Assembly (NCBI GenBank): GCA_963745675.1
Contig: CAVUYM010000008.1
Coordinates: 124,001 to 188,000 of the forward strand
DNA from: JAUIIK01 sp963745675
GTDB taxonomy: Bacteria > Chloroflexota > Chloroflexia > Thermomicrobiales > CFX8
DNA length: 64,000 nucleotides
Reading direction: 5' to 3'
This document shows positions 20,222 through 28,900 of this stretch, one piece after another (position 1 is the first letter of the stretch; each line of letters starts with the position of its first letter). The translations under genes were made by a program, and so were the position numbers. Under the pieces are notes generated by a model that saw only the letters and a program-made list of their open reading frames with translations, had not been told where the DNA came from and did no database searches.

Positions 20222-21480
20222 CTACGGCGTTGCCGCTATGCCGATGATGTCATCGAATTCGCCGATGCCGGTACCCGGTATGCCCCAAACGCCCATGAAG
20301 TTGCCGTTCGAGTCGAAGTACTGGACACGGCTATTCGCCCGGTCGCTCACGTAGATCAGGCCATTTGACCCGACGGCGATACCCTGTGGCTCGTCGAATT
20401 GGCCGTTAGCGTTGCCAGACGCTCCCCAGTGTGTCACTACGCTGCCATTCGAAGCATCGATCTTCACGACCGTATCTGCTGAATGTCGTGACGTAGGCGA
20501 TGTCATTGATCGTGTCAATGTCGATGCCTGCAGGTCCATCGGCAACGAGCCATTTGCCCTGGAAGGCGCCCGCGTTATCGAATTCTTGTACGCGCGCATT
20601 AAAGATAGGATCGGTGACGAAGACATTGTCATCGGCATCAACGGCGACTTCAAGGGCGAAGAAGAACTGACCATCCTGGGTTCCAGGGCTGCCCCACTCG
20701 CCTAGGAAACCGCCTCCCGCGTCGAATTTCTGCACCCTGTAGTTGAATAGGTCGGTCACGAAGACATTGTTTTGTGAATCGACTTCAATACCGCCCGGAA
20801 GCCCAAACTGGCCGGGGTCTGTTCCGCAGCTTCCCCATTGATCGACGAAGGCGCCATAGTAGGTGAACTTCTGGACGCGGCAGTTGAGACCATCGGTGGC
20901 ATAGACATAGCCATCCGGTCCGACCGTTATGCGGTAGAGGTCGTCGAATTGCCCGTCGCCAGTTCCCGGCTCTCCCCATTCTCGGATGAACTGGCCATCG
21001 AGAGCGAACTGCTTGATAACCTCGGTGCCAGAGTCGGCTACGTAGACGGACGCGACCACTTCCGGCAGCACGAATCCAGCGAACTCATACGCCGAGCATG
21101 CGCCGCCAGGCCCCGCATAGCGCAGTCGTCCGGTATATGCGCTGACGCATATTTCGACGACATCAACCTCCGCAATAGGAAGTGAAATCTCGCTGGCTGT
21201 GCACTGCCCCGGGTCGTTGACCGCCCGTAGCATCCCGTTCCAACGGCTGGCACATGCGTACAGAGGGCCATCATCAGGAAGCGTGACGGACCGCTCGCTT
21301 CCGGTGCAGCTAGCTGGGCTTGCGGAGTAGCGAATTGCGCCTGTATAGAGATTGATGCAGACATTCGTAAGCTCCACCGGGCCGACCGGCTGTGCTTCGA
21401 TGTTACCCCCGCCGTTCTGCGAAAATTGCGCCTACTCCGGCTACAACCACGAGGGCCATTACGATTATGCGTTTCTTCAT
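20222..21480 (-). CDS. Exported NHL-repeat beta-propeller protein, frameshifted
   Basis: Repaired length about 420 residues. The signal peptide KKRIIVMALVVVAGVGAIFA starts at ATG 21480 and breaks after about 20 residues (near 21420), where one base appears missing. The next frame begins 'QNGGGNIEAQPVGPVELTNV' and contains three Cys-bounded motifs (CINLYTGAIRYSASPASC, CASRWNGMLRAVNDPGQC, CVSAYTGRLRYAGPGGAC). NHL propeller blades follow: 'GQFDDLYRITVGPDGYVYAT', 'GQFGLPGGIEVDSQNNVFVT', 'GQFFFALEVAVDADDNVFVT' and more. A second break near 20475 separates the last blades, which end 'GEFDDIIGIAATP'. Such propellers usually bind protein or sugar partners outside the cell; no catalytic motif is seen. 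Confidence 0.82.
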
Positions 21481-21689
21481 AGCTTCATCTCCCCTGCTCG
21501 GCTCGTGCGCCTGTGAAAAGCCCCGATATCTACACAGGCTTGTATTTGAAAACTAAACATCCTGACGCCTCACGGCATTGGCGAGAGATGTTCGCGATTC
21601 ATTCCATCTACAGAGTAGACCAATCCAAGGCTACGACACTAGATGCGCCACTCCATTAATGTCACTCAACGGGACCAGCCCAAGATCGG

Positions 21690-21989
21690 TTAGTTGAAGA
21701 TCGCCTCATAGCGCATGACGCCGCTGGCGGGGCCGAGCGGGACGATGAAGATGACGAGCTCGCCCATGTGCTCGTGGACGAATTCGAAGCTGCTCTGGGC
21801 GAGCATCGGGGCGGTTGGGCCCTCGAAGATCAGCGAATAGGACTCGACCGTCAATGCACCCGTCTCCCGCGTACCGAGCGATTTCACCTCGACCAGAGTG
21901 AGCGATACTCGCTGGTTACCTTCAACCATGACGGTGAACTGGGTATCGATATGATCCGCAAAGCGCTTACGGCTGATGTTTGGATACAT
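21690..21989 (-). CDS. DUF6916 small protein, non-exported
   Basis: About 99 residues, a compact DUF6916 unit: 'ISRKRFADHIDTQFTVMVEG', 'VSLTLVEVKSLG', 'SYSLIFEGP' and the closing signature 'VMRYEAIFN'. It lacks the Tat signal of its relative at 18745. The ATG at 21989 is preferred to a GTG at 21995 because TGGAG lies 8-9 nt upstream. It stands alone between the NHL gene and the PLP enzyme gene on the same strand. Function unknown. Confidence 0.78.
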   Translation of the reverse strand: MYPNISRKRFADHIDTQFTVMVEGNQRVSLTLVEVKSLGTRETGALTVESYSLIFEGPTAPMLAQSSFEFVHEHMGELVIFIVPLGPASGVMRYEAIFN

Positions 21990-22009
21990 CCGCACGACTC
22001 CAATCCAGA

Positions 22010-23161
22010 CTAGGTAGCAGCTTCGACCTGGGTCAGCGCCTGGCGGAAATCAGCGACGATGTCGTCAGTATCCTCACAGCCCACCGATATGCGTATCAGA
22101 TTGTCACGTCGCGGTTGGGGGTAGGCCAGCGTGTAAACGTCGCCGAGGCTGACGCCTAAGTCTGCCAGTTTCAGCGCGTTTGCGAAGCGGTTCATCTCGC
22201 CCACACCTCCCTTTAGCCGCATCGACATCATGCCGCCGAAGCGATCGCCGAGCAAGGCGCGTGCCGTGGCGTGGTTCGGGTGCTGCTCCAGCCCCGGATA
22301 GCTGATCCACTCGACCGCTGGATGCCCTGCCAGGAAGGTCGCCAGCGCCATCGCGTTGTCGCTGTGCGTCCGCATCCTCATCGGCAGCGTTCGGACACCG
22401 CGCAATACCAGCCAGGCATTGAAAGGGCTGAGACACTGGCCAAATGCGTCGAGCTTCAGCCGGATGTTCTGGAAGCGATCTCGCGGGCCAGCGATGACGC
22501 CGGCAATCGTGTCGCCGTGGCCAGAGAGGTACTTCGTCGCTGAGTGGACGACCAGATCCGCGCCATATTCGAGCGGCCGCAGCAGCGCCGGACTGAGGAA
22601 GGTGTTGTCGACGATGAAGGTCAGCTTGTGCTCGTCGGCGATCTTCCGCAAGGCGGGCAGATCGGCCACCCACATGTGCGGGTTCGTCGTCGATTCGGTG
22701 AAGAGCAGCCTGGTGGTGTCGCGGATCGCGCCACGTACAGCGTCCAGGTCGGTGATGTCGACGAAGCTGACGTCGATACCGAGATCGGCGCAATCCTGCT
22801 CGAAGAACTGGCGGCTGATGACGAAGACATCGTTGGCGACGATCAGGTGATCGCCGGATTTGACGCTGGCCAGCACCGCTGTTGCGACGGCTGCCATGCC
22901 GGAAGACGTTGCCGCGGCTTCCTCTGCGCCTTCCAGCGAAGCCAGCTTGCGTTCGAGCGCCGCCGGGGTCGGGTTGCCGGTGCGGGAGTAGAAGAAATTA
23001 TCGAAGGGCTCGGCCATCGCCGCCGCCATCTCCTCAGCCGAACCGAAAGTGAAGGTCGCCGTTTGGTAGATCGGCGTGTTGTGGGCGTTCGTCGCCGGAT
23101 CGCGCCCCTCCCCGGCATGGATTGCCCGCGTCGCAAAGCCCCTTCGATCACTTCCGCTCAT
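22010..23161 (-). CDS. Trans-sulfuration PLP enzyme (cystathionine gamma-synthase/lyase or methionine gamma-lyase)
   Basis: 383 residues, full length for the Cys/Met-metabolism PLP family. The N-terminus 'FATRAIHAGEGRDPATNAHN' then 'TPIYQTATFTFGS' and 'YSRTGNPTPAALERKLASLE' are classic. The PLP lysine lies in VVHSATKYLSGHGDTIAGV near residue 205. C-terminal 'ADLGVSLGDVYTLAYPQ' and 'IRISVGCEDTDDIVADF' complete the fold. It would catalyse beta/gamma-elimination or replacement on cystathionine, homocysteine or methionine. The exact reaction cannot be separated by eye. It diverges from an acyl-CoA ligase gene across about 255 nt. Confidence 0.93.
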   Translation of the reverse strand: MSGSDRRGFATRAIHAGEGRDPATNAHNTPIYQTATFTFGSAEEMAAAMAEPFDNFFYSRTGNPTPAALERKLASLEGAEEAAATSSGMAAVATAVLASVKSGDHLIVANDVFVISRQFFEQDCADLGIDVSFVDITDLDAVRGAIRDTTRLLFTESTTNPHMWVADLPALRKIADEHKLTFIVDNTFLSPALLRPLEYGADLVVHSATKYLSGHGDTIAGVIAGPRDRFQNIRLKLDAFGQCLSPFNAWLVLRGVRTLPMRMRTHSDNAMALATFLAGHPAVEWISYPGLEQHPNHATARALLGDRFGGMMSMRLKGGVGEMNRFANALKLADLGVSLGDVYTLAYPQPRRDNLIRISVGCEDTDDIVADFRQALTQVEAAT

Positions 23162-23417
23162 CTGTCTCCCCCATCATGCTTCACCGACGCTTGCAACGAT
23201 GTTCATCGTACACCCAGTGGCTCGAACGGAGATGCTACTGGAAGTGGCGCAGATACTCCCTAAAATGGCAGCTGTAGATGCCAAGAGGGCACATCACACT
23301 AGCTGGCTAGAGTTTCCGACTGTGCCAGAGGACATTCGTGGGGAGTCCGATTGTAGCGCGAAATATGCGAGAATGTTGACCACATCAAATGAGGATGAGA
23401 GACGGAGGACCGTGCGA

Positions 23418-24893
23418 ATGACGGAGTTAGTCTCGTTTGGGCGCAGGCTCTCGATGTTGGCGGAAGAACATCCTGACCGCGATGCGATTATCTTCATCCC
23501 AGTCGATGGTGACGAGGAGCACGTTAGCTGGGCGCGGCTTGACCGGCGCTCGAACCAGATCGCGCGGCTGCTGTCTGGTCGCGGTGTAGACGAGCATAGC
23601 CGGGTCGTCGTCGGAATGCCGAACATGCCGGCTCACTTCTTACTGACCTATGCCGCCTGGAAGCTCGGTGCGCTGGTCATCCCCATCCGCTCGAATCTCC
23701 CGGCGCGTGAACGCGATCAGTTGCTTGACCTCGCCCAGCCGACGATTGTCATCGCTCCCTGGGGGCGCGAGATCACCCATCCCTTCCTCAGCCGCGAGGA
23801 GCTGGAGGGTTCTTACGATTGGGACGATTCCGCTCTGCCGGATGTGACGCCAAACCCCGGCAAATCGGTCTGCTCGGGCGGCTCGACTGGCCGGCCAAAG
23901 ATCATCGTCGACCCGCGTCCCTGGGCCTTCGTGCCCGGTGATGTAGCTCGCGTTGGTGTCGGGATGCGCCAGGGGCAGGTCCAACTCGTCGCTGGACCGC
24001 TCTATCACAACTCCCCCTTCAGCTGGAGCCATATGGGGCTCTTCGAGGATCACACGCTGGTGCTCTTCGAGAAGTTCGATGCCGCCAGGGTCGTCGACGC
24101 CATCGAGCGCCACAAGGTCAACTTCGGTTTCCTCGCGCCGACGATGATGCAGCGCATCGTCAGGCTGCCGGATGTCCAGGAACGCGACTTCTCCAGCGTC
24201 GAAGCCTTCTTCCACACCGCAGCCCCCTGCCCGCCCTGGCTCAAACGCGCCTGGATCGATCTGATCGGTGCCGAGAAGCTCTACGAGGGCTTCGGCGCGA
24301 CCGAGGCGGTCGGGAGCTGCCGGATTCGTGGCGACGAATGGCTGGAGCATCCCGGTTCGCTGGGACGCCCGGTCAACTGCGATCTGGCGATCCTCGACGA
24401 AGACTGGCAGCCAGTCCCGACCGGCGAGGTCGGCGAGATCTTCATGCGGCCGCACTCCGACCAACCGACCTACAGCTACATCGGTTCCGATCCGGCCAGG
24501 ACGACGCCGGAGGGCTTCGTCAGCGTCGGCGACATGGGCTGGGTCGATGAGGAGGGCTATCTCTATCTGGCTGACCGGCGAACCGATCTGATCATCACCG
24601 GCGGCGCAAACGTCTATCCGGCCGAGGTCGAGGCCGCCTTGAGCGAGCATCCGGGCGTCGCCGACGTCGCCGTCATCGGGCTGCGGGATGACGAGTGGGG
24701 CAAGCGTGTCCACGGTATCGTCCAATTGGCTGAGCCGTTGACGACCGAGGCACTCGATGGCCACTGCCGCGAACGGCTTGCTTCCTATAAGGTGCCCAAG
24801 ACATGGGAATTCATCGAGACGCTGCCGCGCGATGAAGCGGGCAAGATCCGCCGCTCCGCGCTAGTTGCGGAGCGGACGCCCGCAAGCGTGTGA
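23418..24893 (+). CDS. AMP-dependent acyl-CoA synthetase (third ligase)
   Basis: 491 residues from ATG 23418, which follows GGAGG at 9 nt; upstream frame to 23076 has no family similarity. Motifs: P-loop SVCSGGSTGRPKIIVDP, A5 YEGFGATEAVGSCRIRG, A8 DRRTDLIITGGANVYPAEVE, and A10 lysine in PRDEAGKIRRSALV. It lacks the N-terminal similarity shared by the two tandem ligases at 8.9-12.2 kb and belongs to a different branch resembling bile-acid/aromatic acid-CoA ligases. An enoyl-CoA hydratase gene follows, suggesting activation and beta-oxidation-type processing of a carboxylic acid. Confidence 0.92.
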   Translation: MTELVSFGRRLSMLAEEHPDRDAIIFIPVDGDEEHVSWARLDRRSNQIARLLSGRGVDEHSRVVVGMPNMPAHFLLTYAAWKLGALVIPIRSNLPARERDQLLDLAQPTIVIAPWGREITHPFLSREELEGSYDWDDSALPDVTPNPGKSVCSGGSTGRPKIIVDPRPWAFVPGDVARVGVGMRQGQVQLVAGPLYHNSPFSWSHMGLFEDHTLVLFEKFDAARVVDAIERHKVNFGFLAPTMMQRIVRLPDVQERDFSSVEAFFHTAAPCPPWLKRAWIDLIGAEKLYEGFGATEAVGSCRIRGDEWLEHPGSLGRPVNCDLAILDEDWQPVPTGEVGEIFMRPHSDQPTYSYIGSDPARTTPEGFVSVGDMGWVDEEGYLYLADRRTDLIITGGANVYPAEVEAALSEHPGVADVAVIGLRDDEWGKRVHGIVQLAEPLTTEALDGHCRERLASYKVPKTWEFIETLPRDEAGKIRRSALVAERTPASV

Positions 24894-24906
24894 ACGGTTT
24901 CGTTAT

Positions 24907-25005
24907 GTAGAGACATGCCGCTGGCGCGTCTCTGACCTGGTAGCGACTGTTCCCCGGGGCCATAGACGCTGTTGATTCCGAGACGCGCCGGCGGCACGTC
25001 TCTAC
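24907..25005. repeat. Imperfect inverted repeat with GTAGAGAC termini
   Basis: Arms at 24907-24932 and 24980-25005 match over 24 of 26 positions; the outer word is GTAGAGACRTGCCGC, and the two differences include one wobble pair. A 47-nt loop separates them. It fills the gap between the ligase stop and the enoyl-CoA hydratase start and comes within 18 nt of that start codon. Palindromes with GTAGAGACG...CGTCTCTAC ends recur in cyanobacteria and Chloroflexota genomes as scattered intergenic elements. Confidence 0.75.
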
Positions 25006-25022
25006 GAGAGGTAGCGACAAGC

Positions 25023-25787
25023 ATGCAGTCGACGGCTTACGAGGCGATACGGTTCGAAGTCGATGGCAATGTCGCGACGCTTACCTTCAACCGCCCGGAG
25101 AAGCTGAACGCGATCAACCGCCAGATGGCGGCGGAGATTTGTGATGCTCTGGCGAGATTATCGGACGCGCGTGTACTGATCGTGACTGGCAACGAGCGCG
25201 CTTTTTCAGCTGGGGCCGACCTCAGCGAGCGCTCGACAACTCCTGGCCCCTCCCTTACATTGAGAGCCTACGATGCTCTTGCCGCTGTCCCGATCCCCGC
25301 TATCGCGGCGATCGAGGGCTATGCCCTGGGGGGTGGACTTGAGATGGCGATGGGTTGCGATATTCGCATCGCCTCGGAGACGGCGCAACTGGGTCAACCC
25401 GAAGTGTTGCGGGGGATATTGCCCGGAGGCGGAGGCACCCAGCGCCTGCCGAGACTGATCGGACCGGGCCGGGCGAAGGAATTGATGTTCACTGGTCGCC
25501 ACATCAGTGGTGCGACGGCGGAACAGTGGGGACTGGTGAATCTGGCGACACCGCGCGGCAAGGCACTCAGCGCAGCGCGGGATATGGCCACACAACTGTC
25601 GACGCAGAGTGGTCCGCTGGCTCTGCGCGAGATCAAGATGCTCGTTGATCGCGGGTTGGAGATGCCACTCGATGAAGCGCTCCAGCTGGAACGCGAGCGA
25701 GCCGCTTATCTGTACACGACCGATGACTCCGCCGAGGGTATCCAGGCATTTCTCCAGCGCCGCCCGCCCGATTTCCGCGGGCGCTAG
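25023..25787 (+). CDS. Enoyl-CoA hydratase/isomerase family protein
   Basis: 254 residues from ATG 25023. Crotonase-fold motifs: 'VATLTFNRPEKLNAINRQMA' at the N-terminus, oxyanion-hole loop 'FSAGADLSERS', the second oxyanion segment 'EGYALGGGLEMAMGCDIRIA', and 'QPEVLRGILPGGGGTQRLPR' carrying the conserved Glu and Gly-rich turn. This fits hydration of a trans-2-enoyl-CoA to 3-hydroxyacyl-CoA. GAGAGGTAG precedes the start within the right edge of the inverted repeat. It follows an acyl-CoA ligase in the same direction and may be co-transcribed with it. Confidence 0.93.
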   Translation: MQSTAYEAIRFEVDGNVATLTFNRPEKLNAINRQMAAEICDALARLSDARVLIVTGNERAFSAGADLSERSTTPGPSLTLRAYDALAAVPIPAIAAIEGYALGGGLEMAMGCDIRIASETAQLGQPEVLRGILPGGGGTQRLPRLIGPGRAKELMFTGRHISGATAEQWGLVNLATPRGKALSAARDMATQLSTQSGPLALREIKMLVDRGLEMPLDEALQLERERAAYLYTTDDSAEGIQAFLQRRPPDFRGR

Positions 25788-25904
25788 ACGCATAGTCGTT
25801 CAACGTCAGTGCTGGATGCGCCGCGAAATGTGTAAGAAGACTCTTCCTCGGTGGTCTTACCAACACGGACAACGTTGCAGTACCCACGGAAAGGGTGAGG
25901 TCAA

Positions 25905-28900
25905 ATGGAGGCACAATCCGCTCGACTCGTACCGCTAGATCTGCGGTCTACGCAATTCATCGTGAGGTTGGTCGCGCTCGCTGCGCTGGGAATTCAGCTT
26001 GTCGCAACGCTGCTGACGGCGCAATTGGCTGGCGCGGTAGCGCCTGCACCGCCGCACTTCGAGCGCACCTGGGAACGCGTCGATCGCCCTGTGGCCGAAC
26101 TGCTGGAATCTCGCAGCTGGCTGTGGGGTCCCGAAGCCAACACCGAGGTGCTGACTGAACCCTATGCTGAGTCTCCGGGCGGAATGCGCGAGGTTCAGTA
26201 CTATGACAAATCCCGCATGGAAATAAACAACCCGAACGAGGGCGACCCGAATAGCCCCTGGTACGTCACGAATGGACTGCTGGTCGTCGAATTGATGACC
26301 GGCCAGATGCAGGTTGGCGACGCCGATTTCGTTGAGCGCCTGCCGGCTGAGATCAATGTCGCTGGCGACGCGGACGATCCGGACGGCGTCACCTATCAGA
26401 CCTTCGCGACGCTACGCGATCTGCCACCGCTGGCCGACGGCGAAACCATCATCCAGATGGTCGACCGTGACGGTAACGTGACCGAAGATCCGGCGCTGGC
26501 AGATTACGGCGTCACCGCGGCGCACCGTGTGACGGTGCCGGGCATCGATCATCAGGTCGCGTCACCATTCTGGGATTTCATGAATTCCTCCGGGCTGATC
26601 TACGATCCGGAACTGGGCAATGTGCAGGGCGAACTCTTCCCGTCGCCCTTCTACGCTACTGGCCTGCCACTGACCGAGGCGCACTTCGTCATGGCCCTGA
26701 TCGGCGGCGTCCAGCATGTTGTGCTGGCACAGTGTTTCGAGCGCCGTTGCCTGACCTTCACGCCGGAAAATGATCCGGGCTGGCAAGTTGAAGCCGGCAA
26801 CGTCGGGTTGCACTACCGTGACTGGCGCACCGATCCTCAGTACGACAAGCCCGGCGGTCCCCCGCTGCCACCGCAAGACGGCATTCCAGTCATAAACGAA
26901 GTCAAGTTCTGGCCGGACGAAGGCGATCTCCAGTGGGTCGAACTCTTCAACCCGAGCGACACGGCCGCTGAACTCAGCGGTTTTGAGATCGCAAACGGCA
27001 CCAATGATCATGTCACCGCCCTGCCGGAGGTCAACTTACCTCCGGATGCTTACTTGGTCGTCTACTTCGGTTCCGGTGACAACGAACTCGATTTCGGTGA
27101 TCTGCGCGGCAGTTACTATGATGCCGCTGCGCCGGCCGAGTTCTTCGATCCTGATAGCGACGAAGTTGCCCTCATTGCCATTGACGTAGGTGTTGATACG
27201 ATCGTCGACTTCTTCGCCTGGAGCTATGAAGATGTCTACCAACCGCTGAATCTCTACAACGATGCGGTAGCTGCTGGACAGTGGAGCCAGGACGATTACT
27301 TCGACGCCTCGCGCCGCAATGGCCTGGATCTCGTGCATCCGGTCGGTCAGGGCGAAACCGTGGGCCGTGATGGGCTCTCGACGGACACGAATAGTTCCGC
27401 CGACTGGGCCGAACTCGGTGGCGTGGACGCGCTCGGCGAGACACCACAGTTCCAGAACGCACACGAGTTGGATCTTGATCCGTCGCCGCCACCACCACCG
27501 CCTCCACCAGGCGGCGGCGGAGGACCGGCTGAATGGACGGTCATGGTCTTCGTCGATGGCCGCTCGAACCTCTACCGCGCCTTCCTGAACGAAGTCAACA
27601 AAATGGAACGTGCGGGCTCGAACGAGGACGTCAACATCGTCGTCCAGTTCGCATGGAGAAATGGCGCTGGCGACAGCACTGCCGCAGTTCGCTGGCATCT
27701 CGAGCAGGACTCCGACATGAGCCGTATCTCATCACCCGCCTTTGGCCTGGGTCCGGCCGAGGCGTCGAATCCGGGAGATCCACAGGCGCTATCGGACTTC
27801 ATCACCTGGGCGAAAACCAGCTATCCGGCCAACAAGTACGCCATCGTTCTGGCGGGTCATGGTCAAGGCTGGAAAGGCACAATGTTCAATGGTGAGGATA
27901 GCGATTACCTCAAGATGTCAGAACTCAGCACCGGACTTTCAGCACTCGGCCAGAAGTTCGAGGTTGTCGATTTCGAGTCCTGCCTGATGGGCCAGACCGA
28001 GGTCGGCTATCAGATCGAGCCTGCGGCCAAGATGATGGTCGCCAGCGAAGAGGTGATGTGGACGGTCATACCCTGGGACCGTTTCTTCAACGAACTAAAA
28101 GCCAATACCGGTTGGAATGCTGGACAGTATGCCGACCGCAAAGCCGAAATCAATGCTGAGGGACACCGAGCTGGGCGCAGTCGTTCGATTCGTAATCTCT
28201 ACACTTCCGCATCGATTGATCTGACAGGACTGACCGGCACGCTAGCTCCCGCGATCAGCGCATTCGCGACGACGTTGATCGACGATGTTGATGATGTCAA
28301 TCAGCATGATCTGGTGTCGGATAACAGCCAGATGACGATCAAGCATGCTGCGCTGGAGCAGGCCGAGTACTTCACCGACACGAACTTCAAGGACATCTAC
28401 CACTTCGCAGATCTGATCTCGAAACAGCCACTCAAAGCCGCGGCGCCGGCCGGACCGGTCAAGATCGCGTTGGCTGAGGGTGGACCTGTTGTGCGCTGGG
28501 AAGATCACGGGAGCGCGCAGCCAAACGCAAACGGACTCTCGATCTACTTCCCGCATGACCTGCTCCTTCCGGATGGCAATGTCACTGCGCGTTATCCCCA
28601 AACTCCAGTTGGCTTCCTCACCGTCGATTCCTTCGATGATCCGAAGTACGACCCTGCCGTCAATCCCAATACGCATCTCTACAAGCTGGATGCCGCGATC
28701 CTGCTGCCCCGTTTGGCTGGAGAACCGCATGCGATGGCTGATGATCCGAACTTCGAATTCCCGAACGATACGACGTGGGACGAGTTCCTGCATCGCTACT
28801 ACAAGCCGGTCGCGGATGCCTGCATCATCTCCGGGGACGACTGCATCAAGGAGATCACCGTCGAGGTGGGGACCAACGTTCCACTCAGTGGCCGCGGCTC

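Noticed and set aside
23162..23417. Possible SAM or cobalamin riboswitch upstream of the trans-sulfuration enzyme
   Set aside because: No conserved riboswitch core or multi-helix junction was found on either strand by eye.
23640..24764. A 374-codon open frame antisense to the third acyl-CoA ligase
   Set aside because: It lies wholly inside a ligase with every expected motif, has no family pattern, and is explained by GC-biased third positions on the other strand.
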